Shown here in pieces: positions 34,013-42,719 of a stretch of DNA of 64,000 nt. The position numbers and the translations under genes were made by a program. Origin of the DNA: JALZKA01 sp963701205 (GTDB lineage Bacteria; Actinomycetota; Thermoleophilia; Solirubrobacterales; 70-9); assembly GCA_963701205.1 (NCBI GenBank), contig OY969575.1, positions 310,001-374,000 of the forward strand, written 5' to 3'. Under the pieces are notes generated by a model that was not told the DNA's origin, did no database searches, and worked only from the letters and a program-made list of their open reading frames with translations. Numbering within the stretch: the stretch's first letter is position 1; the number at the start of each line of letters is the position of its first letter.

Positions 34013-34046
34013 GAGGTAAGTATTAGCGCTTGGGCGCTGTGAGGCG

Positions 34047-35005
34047 CTAGCGCTTGGAGAACTGTGGCCGCTTGCGCGCCTTCTTGAGGCCGGCCTTGCG
34101 GCGCTCCTTGGCACGGGCGTCGCGGGTCAGCATTCCGCGCCGCTTGAGCTCGCCACGCAACTCTGGGTCTGCCTCGACGAGCGCCCTGGCGATCCCGTGA
34201 CGAACCGCATCGGCCTGTCCGGAGATGCCGCCGCCGTGAACACGAACGGTGATGTCCACCTGGCCGTCGTACCCCGACGTAACAAGCGACTGGCGGGCGA
34301 TGGTCTGGTGAAAGGAGCGGGGAAAGTACTCGGCCAACTCGCGGCGATTGACCTTGAAATCGCCTCCGCCCTTGGTCAGGATCACGCGGGCAACGGAGGT
34401 CTTGCGCTTGCCGGTGGCCTGGATCCGGGCGTCGGGGGCAAGCTCCAGCTTTGCGCCCTCGCGCACGGGGACGTCATCGGCAACCTCGGCAACGGCGGCT
34501 GCCTCGGCTTGGGCCCGTTCCTCGAGTTCTGCCTCGAGCGCCGCGCGCTCCTCGGCCGAAAGCTGGCGATCATCGTCAAGGCGGATCGGCTCCAGGTTGG
34601 CGCCGGGGGCCTCATCAGTCTTCTTTTCGCGGGCGGGGGCGGCCTCGGCACGCTTGGGGGCGGCGGCCTCGTCGTCGGTAGCGGGCGCATCTGCGGCTGC
34701 GGGCTCGTCCGCCGCTGGCGATTCATCTTTATCGCTTGCGGCCTGAGCCGCGGGCTCTTCCTCAGTGGCAACGGGCTCCTCAGCGGACCCCTCGTCCGGG
34801 GCGGACTCTTCAGCCGGCGCCGCCTCGCTGGGGGTCGCCTCTTCGGGAGAAGCCTCCTCCGCCGGGCTGGGCTCGTCGCTCGCTGTCCGAATCGTCGGCT
34901 AGCGCCTCGTCGGCTTGCGGTGTTTCCTCGGCCGTCGGCTCGTCCGTGGGTTCACCGCGTGCTGGAATCGTCCACGTTCTCCTCGGGGGTCTGATCGTCG
35001 CTCAA
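34047..35005 (-). CDS. rpsI: ribosomal protein S9 with a long acidic N-terminal extension (two apparent frameshifts)
   Basis: The C-terminal ~125 residues are ordinary uS9 (IQATGKRKTSVARVILTKGG, then GGGISGQADAVRHGIARAL and the basic end KARKRPQFSKR). Upstream the same frame stays open for over 430 more bases, coding Glu/Ala/Pro/Asp-rich sequence (e.g. AEESAPDEGSAEEPVATEEE). Similar sequence continues across two frame changes near 34885 and 34960 to a TTG at 35005 (SDDQTPEENVDDSS). That TTG has GGAGAT upstream and overlaps the rplM stop (TTGA). The extension is about 190 residues, far longer than the ~20-residue extension known in mycobacteria. A plain start at the GTG 34466 is the conservative alternative. 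Confidence 0.85.
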
Positions 35006-35436
35006 GTCTTTATCTCCAATGCTGTCGGCTCCTGGGCCGCATGGGGGTGTTCCGGGCCGGCATACACCTTCAGTTTCAAGAGCTGCTCGCGGGCAAGCTT
35101 GTTGCGCGGCAGCATCCCCTTGACGGCCTTGCGAAGGACCTCCTCGGGACGGCGGTCGAGCATCTCCTGAAGCGTGCGGGATCGCAGGCCCCCGGGATAG
35201 CCCGAGTGCCGGTAGTACGTCTTCTGCTCGAGCTTGCGGCCGGTCACCGCAATCTTCTCGGCATTGATGACCACGACGAAATCGCCCGTGTCGCAATGCG
35301 GCGTGTACTGGGGCTTGCGCTTGCCGCGCAGGATGTCGGCGAGCTGGGTTGCCAGACGACCCAGGGTCTGGCCCTCGGCATCGACGAGATACCACTCGCG
35401 TTCGCGATTTTCAGGTGTAGCTACGTAAGTCTTCAT
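35002..35436 (-). CDS. rplM: ribosomal protein L13
   Basis: 144 residues, normal uL13 length: MKTYVATPENREREWYLVDA, GQTLGRLATQLADILRGK, QKTYYRHSGYPGGL and RKAVKGMLPRNKLAREQL. 50S subunit protein, always paired with S9. The ATG at 35436 is chosen; the upstream frame to 35631 is not homologous. Its stop overlaps the rpsI start. The 133 bases between this start and the flippase start at 35570 hold both promoters; I see no clear L13-leader structure there. Confidence 0.96.
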   Translation of the reverse strand: MKTYVATPENREREWYLVDAEGQTLGRLATQLADILRGKRKPQYTPHCDTGDFVVVINAEKIAVTGRKLEQKTYYRHSGYPGGLRSRTLQEMLDRRPEEVLRKAVKGMLPRNKLAREQLLKLKVYAGPEHPHAAQEPTALEIKT

Positions 35437-35569
35437 GGCCTGGGTTGGCGGGCAGCACCCGCACGAAAACCGCGCCCGGCAAAGCGCCTTGGCGCGGATC
35501 GGTGATTGTAGAGGAGCGCCGCCGTGTGGCACCCGGCCTACCGAGCGGACGCCCGGTACGGTGAGGCCG

Positions 35570-36947
35570 ATGACCCGTCGCACAAGCTCTGGCGCAGGCG
35601 AGTACGGGCGTTCCGCGGCCTTGCTTGCCACGGCGATCGGGGCCTCGGGACTCCTGACGTATTTGTTCTTTGCGCTGGCATCACATGCGCTGGACCGCGA
35701 CGACTACGGACGGATCGTGGTGCTTTGGTCGGTGATGTTCGTGGCGATCTCGGTCCTGTTCCGGCCGATTGAGCAGTTGCTCTCGCGCACCATCGCTGAG
35801 CTTGAAACCCAGCGCCGGCCGGTCGGGCCCGCCCTCCGAGTCGCGGCTCGAATCCAACTTGGGATCGCGGTCGTCTTCACCGTTGTTGCCGTAGCCTTGA
35901 AAGGGGACCTGGAGGCCCGCCTCTTCGACGGCAGCGAGCTTTTCTTTTGGGCGCTGGTCGCGTCCGTGCTGGGCTTCGGGGCCAGCTTCTTTGCCCGTGG
36001 CTACCTCGCCGGAACCGGCCGCTTCGGCCTGTTTGCCGCCCTGCTGTTCGTCGATTCGATCGCCCGGGCGCTCTTCGCGATGGCTGTGGCGGTCGGCCTG
36101 GCAAAAGGAGTCGACCCGATCGCGCTAGGAATCGCGATCTCGCCCGCCCTGAGTGTGCTTGTGCCGCTGGTCGCAGCTCGCTTTGGCGGCCACTCATCGC
36201 CGCCGCAGGATTCAATGTCACCGTCGGCGGACGCGACTAGTGTCGAGTTCACGCTCGCGGAGGGATCGGGATTTGCCGGAGCGATCCTTCTCGTGATGGT
36301 GAGCGAACAGGTCTTTTCTGAACAGCGGGCCCCTGTTCGCGCGTGCCGAGCTTGGCCCGGCGGCGGCCGGGTTCATCTTCAACGTGCTGATGGTGGCGCG
36401 AGCGCCGGTGGTCTTGTTCCAGGGCGCCGCGACACCGCTCCTGCCCCACCTAACACGGCTGCGATCGACCGGCAACGAGTCAAGTGATGATGCGTTTCGG
36501 CTCTCGGTGCGGGTCACCCTTTTGGCGATCGCGGGCTTCGCAGCCGCCACCGTTGCGGCGGTGCTTGTGGCCGGCCCGGCGCTCATGGAGATCGCGTTCG
36601 GCGACAAGTTCAGCTACGACCGCACCGGGCTAGCGATCGTCGCTGCAGGCATGGGCTTCTTCTTGGCAGCCACGACGCTGAATCAGGCGGCGCTCGCCCA
36701 GGGTCAGGCACGTCGCGCTGCAGCCTGCTGGGTTTTGTGCGCCGGTGGCCTCCTGGCTTCATATGGCCTTCTCGACATCAGCGTGTTCCGCCGGGTGGAG
36801 CTCGGTTTTGCGGGCGCCGCTGTCTTGCTTGCGCTGGCCCTATACATCGTCTACCGCCATCCACGCCCGAACGCCATGGATTCGATTGAGCCCGACTCAC
36901 CGCGTGAGCTCGAGGCTCGGCTCGCAATGGCCGACGAATCTGTCTGA
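35570..36947 (+). CDS. oligosaccharide flippase family protein, one frameshift
   Basis: Multi-pass membrane protein of the polysaccharide-transporter (Wzx/MATE-like) type. The first frame (35570 to about 36315) has ASGLLTYLFFALASHALD and the FRPIEQLLSRTIAE loop; the second (from about 36320 to 36947) continues LNSGPLFARAELGPAAAGF and VVLFQGAATPLLPHLTRL. A single indel after VMVSEQVF joins them to about 458 residues. It probably moves a lipid-linked glycan across the membrane. The ATG at 35570 has TACGGT 7 bases upstream. It is followed by a methyltransferase, epimerase and glycosyltransferase. Confidence 0.8.
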
Positions 36948-36963
36948 GTATGTTTGCGCGACG

Positions 36964-37728
36964 ATGCCGCGCGCGCCAGTCCCAATTCGGAACATCGCCC
37001 GCCGCGGGTTCGAGCGACTCGGGTATCAGGTGATACGAACCGGTGGTCCGCCTCCGATTCCACGCGATTGTGATGATTTGACCAGGGCGACGATTGAAGC
37101 CGTTCAGCCGTTTACGCTGACGCCGCCCGCACGAGTGATGGCGCTTTGCGCGGCGGTCCGTCACATCCAGCGCCAGGAGATCCCGGGCGCCATCGTCGAG
37201 TGCGGGGTTTGGCGCGGCGGCAGCATGATGGCGGCAGCTCGAACGCTCATTGAATCGCCCGGCATGGAGCGCGACCTCTATCTGTACGACACGTTCACCG
37301 AGTTTCCTGAGCCCGAGGAGTCGGACACGCTGACTTGGGGAATGAGTACCCCCGCCCAGGTCCACGAGACGTTCAACACCCACCCGGTATTTGCGCACAT
37401 CCCTCTGAATCGCGTGCGTGAGTTGATCGAGGGCACCGGCCTACCGGCAGCTCGGCTTCATACCGTCCAGGGATTGATCGAAGACACGATCCCCGAGCAG
37501 GCACCGGAGCAAATCGCACTATGCAGACTGGACACCGATTGGTACCGATCAACGAAGTACGAACTTGAGCAACTGGTCCCCCGAATCGCACCGGGCGGGA
37601 TCCTGATCATCGATGACTACGGCGAGTTCGATGGGGCACGGCGTGCGGTTGACGAATACATCGCCGAGCATGACCGCCACTGGTTTCTGAACCGGGTTGA
37701 CGAGAGCTGTCGACTGGTGATCGTCTAG
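36964..37728 (+). CDS. TylF/MycF-family sugar O-methyltransferase
   Basis: 254 residues from the ATG at 36964. SAM-binding region VECGVWRGGSMMAAARTL, then YLYDTFTEFPEPEESD and the metal-binding acidic segment LDTDWYRSTKYELEQL with ILIIDDYGEFDGARRAV. TylF-type enzymes methylate sugar hydroxyls with Mg2+. A TATGTT box ends 9 bases before the ATG. It sits between a flippase and a sugar-nucleotide epimerase, in keeping with modifying an exported glycan. Confidence 0.85.
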   Translation: MPRAPVPIRNIARRGFERLGYQVIRTGGPPPIPRDCDDLTRATIEAVQPFTLTPPARVMALCAAVRHIQRQEIPGAIVECGVWRGGSMMAAARTLIESPGMERDLYLYDTFTEFPEPEESDTLTWGMSTPAQVHETFNTHPVFAHIPLNRVRELIEGTGLPAARLHTVQGLIEDTIPEQAPEQIALCRLDTDWYRSTKYELEQLVPRIAPGGILIIDDYGEFDGARRAVDEYIAEHDRHWFLNRVDESCRLVIV

Positions 37729-37755
37729 CCCACTGGCTGACTAGGCTGCTTCAGC

Positions 37756-38772
37756 TTGCGAGCCTCCAACTCCATTCGGGCACTCGTTACTGGCGCCGCC
37801 GGGTTTATCGGCTCGCACGTAGCTGATGCCTGCCTTGATCTGGGCATGCCGGTCGTGGCCACCGATGACCTCTCCGGCGGCTTCCGGGAAAATGTGCCGG
37901 AGGCAGCGGACTGGGTGCAGGGCGATCTGCGCGACGCTGAGTTCGTGAACTCCCTCTGGCGGGACCACGGCCCATTTGAGTACGTCTACCACCTGGGGGC
38001 GTACGCGGCGGAGGGCCTGTCGCACTTCATTCGCTCGTTCAACTATCGCAACAACCTGGAGGCGACCACGAACCTGATCAACCAGGCCGTGCTTGGCGGC
38101 TGTGAACGTTTTGTCTTCACGTCGTCAATCGCCGTCTACGGCGCCCACCAGGTACCAATGACGGAGGACCAAAAGCCCGAGCCCGAGGATCCATACGGGA
38201 TCGCCAAGTACGCCTGCGAGCTTGACCTGGCGGCGGCGCAGCGAATGTTTGGTCTCAACTACACCGTCTTTCGCCCCCACAACGTCTACGGCGAGCGGCA
38301 GAACATCTCCGACCGCTACCGCAACGTCGTTGGAATCTTCATGAACTCGATCCTCCGAGGCGAGCCGCTTCCGGTCTTCGGCGACGGACTGCAGACCCGG
38401 GCCTTCTCGCACATCGACGACGTCGCGCCAGCTATCGCACGCAGTCCGCTGGTTGCGGCAACACGAAACGAGACCTTCAACATCGGCGCCGATCAGCCCG
38501 TCACGATCCTTGAGTTGGCCGAAGTCATCGCCGAAGCGTTCGGGATTCCGCTCGAAATTGAGCACCTCGATGCCCGGAACGAAGTCGTGCATGCGTTCTC
38601 GGACCACACGAAGGTCAGGTCGGCACTCGATCTCGCCGAGCCGATCGACATCCGCAATGGAATCGGCCGGATGACCGATTGGGTGCGCGCCCATGGGCCG
38701 CGCGATCCAGTCCGCTTTCAGGGCCAGATCGAAGTTCCGCTCAACCTTCCGCCGAGCTGGAGCGAGGGCTAG
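37756..38772 (+). CDS. NAD-dependent epimerase/dehydratase (UDP-glucose 4-epimerase-like)
   Basis: 338 residues from a TTG at 37756 with a TAGGCT box 8 bases before it. Extended SDR: NAD motif VTGAAGFIGSHVADACL, FTSSIAVYG and the active-site Tyr-x3-Lys in DPYGIAKY, then FRPHNVYGERQN. Nucleotide-sugar epimerisation or decarboxylation is likely; exact substrate unclear. The stop overlaps the convergent GT2 gene by 4 bases. Confidence 0.9.
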   Translation: MRASNSIRALVTGAAGFIGSHVADACLDLGMPVVATDDLSGGFRENVPEAADWVQGDLRDAEFVNSLWRDHGPFEYVYHLGAYAAEGLSHFIRSFNYRNNLEATTNLINQAVLGGCERFVFTSSIAVYGAHQVPMTEDQKPEPEDPYGIAKYACELDLAAAQRMFGLNYTVFRPHNVYGERQNISDRYRNVVGIFMNSILRGEPLPVFGDGLQTRAFSHIDDVAPAIARSPLVAATRNETFNIGADQPVTILELAEVIAEAFGIPLEIEHLDARNEVVHAFSDHTKVRSALDLAEPIDIRNGIGRMTDWVRAHGPRDPVRFQGQIEVPLNLPPSWSEG

Positions 38773-39689
38773 TCGCCGCGCTCCCAGTAAACGGGCGTTC
38801 GCGAGATCCTCGGCCGCAGGCGTGCCGGCACTAGGCGGTGGTGTACACCCAGCCTGAACGCGCCGTAGCGAGTTGCCTCGTGTGCAATCGCGTAGGGGAT
38901 TGCTGTGCGATAGCGATTGCGCCAAAGCCAACGGAATTCTCGCTTCACAAAGGCCAGTCCGTCGCTGCGAATCGCGCGCGACGAGCGCCCGGTCGCGATG
39001 AAGGTGCGTTCTGCCGCCGCGCCAAGATCGAAATAGCGCCCGAGGGCGTCACGAAGGCCGTACTCGTGCGAATGGAGAACGACGGAGGCAGGCGCATAGG
39101 CGATTGAGCGACCGGCAACCAAGAGCCGACGCGACCACTCCTGGTCCTCGGCGATGACAATGTCTGCCGCAAACGGAAACTCGTCAAGAGTCTCCCGCTG
39201 GATCGCCGACGAGACGTTGGAGAAAAGCAGGGTTCGCAGATTGAGCTCGGCCTCGCCCTGCGCCGCCTGAATCCGCGGATCGGGACCGTAGCGATCCTCA
39301 ATGTAGAAGCGTTGGTGTGGTGGGGCCGAGCCATGGGGAAGTTGGCGGCTGTAGGCGGCGACCACGCGGTCAACGTCGAGCACGGGACGGATCAGCTCCT
39401 CGATCCAGTTCGTTCCGAGCGGGAGCGCGTCATCCACCGTGAACACGATGATCTCGCCCGTAGCGATCCGAGCGCCAAGGTTTCGGGTATCGCCGTGGTT
39501 GAACTCGCCGGCCGGGATCTCGTGCACGATCGCGCCGTAGGACCGCGCGAGCTCCTGCGTGCCATCGGTGGAACCGGAATCAACCACGATCACCTCCAGA
39601 TCATCGTCAACCACTTGGCGCTTGATGGCATCAAGCATCAAGCTGAGTGTCCGGGCCCCGTTGCGAACGGGGATTACGACGGAGATCAT
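38769..39689 (-). CDS. glycosyltransferase family 2
   Basis: 306 residues from the ATG at 39689. GT-A fold: SVVIPVRNGARTLSLML, VIVVDSGSTDGTQELA and the acidic metal site FTVDDALPLGTNW; the acceptor region holds IAEDQEWSRRLLVAG. Probably rhamnosyl- or glucosyl-type transferase in the flippase-linked glycan cluster; substrate not visible. The upstream Arg/Ser-rich open frame is not part of it. It is 22 bases downstream of guaA on the same strand. Confidence 0.88.
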   Translation of the reverse strand: MISVVIPVRNGARTLSLMLDAIKRQVVDDDLEVIVVDSGSTDGTQELARSYGAIVHEIPAGEFNHGDTRNLGARIATGEIIVFTVDDALPLGTNWIEELIRPVLDVDRVVAAYSRQLPHGSAPPHQRFYIEDRYGPDPRIQAAQGEAELNLRTLLFSNVSSAIQRETLDEFPFAADIVIAEDQEWSRRLLVAGRSIAYAPASVVLHSHEYGLRDALGRYFDLGAAAERTFIATGRSSRAIRSDGLAFVKREFRWLWRNRYRTAIPYAIAHEATRYGAFRLGVHHRLVPARLRPRISRTPVYWERGD

Positions 39690-39711
39690 CGCGCCGGCCC
39701 GGGAGCGCGCG

Positions 39712-41328
39712 CTATTCCCACTCGATCGTCGCCGGCGGCTTCGACGAGATATCGAGGGCGACCCTGTTGACGCCGGAGACCTCGTTGATGATGCGATTGG
39801 AGACCCGTTCAAGCAGGTCGTAGGGCAAACGCGCCCAATCGGCCGTCATCGCGTCGTCGGAGGTGACGGCCCTGATCACGATTGGATAGGCGTAAGTGCG
39901 TCCGTCGCCCTGAACGCCAACGGACCGGACCACCGGCAGGACGCAGAACGACTGCCACAGTTCGCGGTAAAGACCACCGGCCCGAACCTCTTCCTGAAGG
40001 ATGGCGTCCGCGTCGCGCAGGATGTCTAGGCGTTCCTTGGTGACCTCGCCGCCAACGATCCGGATCCCCAAGCCGGGGCCCGGGAAGGGCTGGCGCCAGA
40101 CGAACTTGTCGGGCAGGCCAAGCTCCGCTGCGACCGCCCGGACCTCGTCTTTGAAGAGCATTCGAAGCGGTTCAACCAGCTCGAATTCCAGGTCGTCGGG
40201 GAGCCCACCGACGTTGTGGTGCGACTTGATCGTCGCCGCGCCGTGTCCGTCACCGCCGGACTCGATCACGTCCGAATAGAGCGTTCCCTGAACCAAGAAC
40301 TTGGCGTTGGCGAGCTTGGCCGCCTCCTCCTCAAACACCCTGATGAACTCGGCGCCGATGATCTTGCGCTTGGTCTCCGGATCATCCTGTCCCGCCAGCC
40401 TGTCGAGGAAGCGCTCCTCCGCGTCCACGTGGATCAGCTTGATTCCGTGTTCGTCGCGAAAGGCCTTGACCACCTGCTCGGCCTCGTTCTTGCGCATCAG
40501 CCCGTGGTCAACAAGCACACATGTGAGCTGGTCGCCGACGGCGCGATGGACCAGCATCGCCGCAGCGGCGGAATCAACGCCACCGGAGAGTCCGCAAATC
40601 ACCTCAGCCTCGCCGACCTGCTGCTTGATCAGCTCGACCTGCTCGTCGATGACCGACATCGCCGACCAGCGCTCCACGCAACCCGCGATCTCCCGCAGAA
40701 AACGGTCAAGGATTTGCGTTCCGTAGGGAGTGTGGACGACCTCCGGGTGAAACTGGATCCCATAGAGCGCCCGTTCGCCGGACTCGAAGGCCGCGACCGG
40801 CGAACCTGGGCTTGCGGCCAGCGCGTCGAACCCGGCTGGCGCTTCAAGCACGCAGTCGCGGTGGCTCATCCAACATTGCTGCTCGGCGGGCAGACCCGCC
40901 AGGAGGCGGCCACCCTTGCCGGTCAGGGTCAGCTCAGTGCGTCCGAACTCCCCCGCATCGGCGCCCTCAACGCGGCCGCCGAGGGCAAGGGCCATGGCCT
41001 GCATGCCGTAACAGATTCCGAGCACCGGGATCCCTAGCTCAAGGAGCTCAGTGCGCATCGCCGGGGCATCATCGGAATACACGGAGGCGGGTCCGCCAGA
41101 AAGAACAATTGCGCGGGGATCGCGCTCGGTGATCCGCTCGATCGATACGTCGGCCGGCATCATCTCGGCAAATACCCCGCACTCGCGGATCCGCCTGGCG
41201 ATCAGCTGCGAGTACTGGCCGCCGTAGTCAAGGACGAGAACCTCTTCACGCCCCGAAGGCGGCAGGACGGCTGGCTCGGCCCGATCGGCGTCGGACGCCT
41301 CGGTGGCGACCGATACGGCCTCAGGCAT
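39712..41328 (-). CDS. guaA: GMP synthase (glutamine-hydrolysing)
   Basis: 538 residues. Converts XMP to GMP. N-terminal class I amidotransferase: LDYGGQYSQLIARRI, catalytic Cys in LGICYGMQAMAL, and FHPEVVHTPYG with the catalytic His. ATP-pyrophosphatase domain: P-loop CGLSGGVDSAAAA. C-terminal dimerisation domain ends KPPATIEWE. The ATG at 41328 overlaps the guaB3 stop by 8 bases, so the two are coupled. It carries about 28 extra N-terminal residues before the amidotransferase. Confidence 0.96.
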   Translation of the reverse strand: MPEAVSVATEASDADRAEPAVLPPSGREEVLVLDYGGQYSQLIARRIRECGVFAEMMPADVSIERITERDPRAIVLSGGPASVYSDDAPAMRTELLELGIPVLGICYGMQAMALALGGRVEGADAGEFGRTELTLTGKGGRLLAGLPAEQQCWMSHRDCVLEAPAGFDALAASPGSPVAAFESGERALYGIQFHPEVVHTPYGTQILDRFLREIAGCVERWSAMSVIDEQVELIKQQVGEAEVICGLSGGVDSAAAAMLVHRAVGDQLTCVLVDHGLMRKNEAEQVVKAFRDEHGIKLIHVDAEERFLDRLAGQDDPETKRKIIGAEFIRVFEEEAAKLANAKFLVQGTLYSDVIESGGDGHGAATIKSHHNVGGLPDDLEFELVEPLRMLFKDEVRAVAAELGLPDKFVWRQPFPGPGLGIRIVGGEVTKERLDILRDADAILQEEVRAGGLYRELWQSFCVLPVVRSVGVQGDGRTYAYPIVIRAVTSDDAMTADWARLPYDLLERVSNRIINEVSGVNRVALDISSKPPATIEWE

Positions 41329-42526
41329 TCGTCTCCGAGACGGCATTTGCCACCGCGGCCTTGCCGTTTGACCCCATGCCGACGGATTGCGAGCGCTGCA
41401 ACTGCTTGCCTTCCGTCTGCAGGGCGGGCGCAACCATCACCTCGGCGCGTTGGAAGTCGCGGATGTCCTCGTAGCCACACGTGGCCATCGACGTTCGCAG
41501 GGCACCCATCAAATTGAACGTGCCGTCGTTTTCGTGTGCCGGGCCGAGCAGGATCTCCTCGAGTGTGCCGTCTTGGCGGGTGAGGACTCGCGTGCCGCGA
41601 GGCAGCGATGGATGGAACGTCGCCATCCCCCAATGGTGGCCACGGCCTGGCGCCGTCTTCGACCGCGCCAGCGGTGAGCCGATCATCACCGAATCAGCAC
41701 CGCAGGCGATTGCTTTCGAAATATCGCCGCCCGTGCGCATGCCGCCGTCGGCGATCACGTTGCAGTACTCGCCCGTCTCAAGCATGTGCTGGGAACGCGC
41801 GGCAGCAACGTCGGCGATCGCGGTTGCCTGGGGAACGCCCAAACCGAGAACGCCCCGGGTGGTGCAAGCGGCGCCGGGCCCGACTCCAACCAGCACGCCG
41901 ACGGCACCTGTTCGCATCAAGTGAAGTCCGGTCGAGTACGAGGCGCAGCCTCCGGCTACGACCGGTACAGGCACTTCGGCGATGAACTCCTTGAGGTTGA
42001 GGGGCTCCGACTTTGTTGAGACGTGCTCAGCCGAGATCACCGTTCCCTGAATTACGAGAATGTCGAGGCCGGCCTCAAGCGCCACCTCGTAGTAGTCCGT
42101 GACCCGCTGCGGGGTGAGCGAACCCGCAGCCACCATGCCTGCAGCCTTGATCTCCTCGATCCGCTTTGCGATCAGCGCCGGATCAACCGGGCGCTCATAG
42201 ATCTCCTGCATGGTCCTGGTTGCGAGTTCGGGCGGCGAATTGGCAATCCGCTCAAGCTGCTCGTCCGCGTCCTCGTAGCGCGACCAGATCCCTTCCAGGT
42301 TGAGCACCCCGAGGCCGCCAAAGCCGCCGAGCTCAATCGCGCTGGCAGGGCTGACGACGCCGTCCATTGCGGAGGCGAGCAGCGGCAGCTCAAAGCGGTA
42401 CGGGCCAAGGTTCCAGGAAACGTCGACATCGTCAGGGTCGCGCGTGCGCCTGGAGGGCACGATCGCAATGTCGTCAAACCCGTATGCGCGCCTGCCCTTT
42501 TTACCCCGACCGATTTCGACTTCCAC
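41321..42526 (-). CDS. guaB3: GuaB3-family IMP dehydrogenase-related protein
   Basis: 401 residues from a GTG with an AAGGAG ribosome site. TIM barrel of the IMP dehydrogenase/GMP reductase family without the CBS insertion: DDIAIVPSRRTRD, VAGGCASYSTGLHL, the active-site loop GPGAACTTRGVLGLG with the catalytic Cys, and VIADGGMRTGGDI. This fits the actinobacterial GuaB3 group rather than classical GuaB, so IMP dehydrogenase activity is not certain. It is followed by guaA. A structured leader with a terminator-like hairpin lies upstream (42585-42692). Confidence 0.88.
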   Translation of the reverse strand: MEVEIGRGKKGRRAYGFDDIAIVPSRRTRDPDDVDVSWNLGPYRFELPLLASAMDGVVSPASAIELGGFGGLGVLNLEGIWSRYEDADEQLERIANSPPELATRTMQEIYERPVDPALIAKRIEEIKAAGMVAAGSLTPQRVTDYYEVALEAGLDILVIQGTVISAEHVSTKSEPLNLKEFIAEVPVPVVAGGCASYSTGLHLMRTGAVGVLVGVGPGAACTTRGVLGLGVPQATAIADVAAARSQHMLETGEYCNVIADGGMRTGGDISKAIACGADSVMIGSPLARSKTAPGRGHHWGMATFHPSLPRGTRVLTRQDGTLEEILLGPAHENDGTFNLMGALRTSMATCGYEDIRDFQRAEVMVAPALQTEGKQLQRSQSVGMGSNGKAAVANAVSETNA

Positions 42527-42584
42527 CTGATCTGACTCCTTCTAAGTTGAAGCTCCCAGGCTACGTCCGAACGCGGACGAGAAA

Positions 42585-42603
42585 AGCCCCTCGGCGAGGG
42601 GCT
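42585..42603 (-). terminator. intrinsic terminator hairpin between fruK and guaB3
   Basis: AGCCCCTCGGCGAGGGGCT forms an 8-bp perfect stem with a 3-base loop; on the minus strand it is followed by TTTTC. It can end transcripts from the fruK operon. Since it lies 59 bases before guaB3, it could also serve as a premature terminator in a guaB3 leader. Confidence 0.7.
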
Positions 42604-42609
42604 CAAAAT

Positions 42610-42692
42610 CCGCTATTTGCGGCACTGGACCCAGTGTTTCCAAGGTCTTGGCGATGATAACAGCGGTAAACCGGAATCTTGGTCTTTACCGC
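42610..42692 (-). ncRNA. candidate structured 5' leader of guaB3 (hairpin array)
   Basis: Going along the minus strand: a GCGGTAAA / TTTACCGC stem (42663-42692), a TTATCAT -10-like box (about 42653-42659), then three compact perfect hairpins CCAAGACCTTGG (42640-42651), CACTGGGTCCAGTG (42623-42636) and CCGCAAATAGCGG (42610-42622), and then the terminator at 42585-42603. The serial stems plus terminator ahead of a purine gene look like an attenuator. I do not recognise a known riboswitch consensus, and the stems may instead belong to the fruK 3' end. Confidence 0.35.
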
Positions 42693-42719
42693 GACGCGTG
42701 GCATCGGCTTGGCGGGAGC

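Noticed and set aside
32364..34019. 551-codon plus-strand open frame opposite glmM and glmS
   Set aside because: Arg/Pro-rich translation without motifs; the opposite strand carries the glmM and glmS motifs, so it is a high-GC shadow frame.
34025..34055. AGCGC/GCGCT inverted repeat between rpsI and glmM as a terminator
   Set aside because: Imperfect stem without a T-run and within a housekeeping operon; probably only a weak structure.
35437..35569. L13 leader RNA upstream of rplM
   Set aside because: No stable hairpin series like the known L13 leader is visible; likely just the divergent promoter region.
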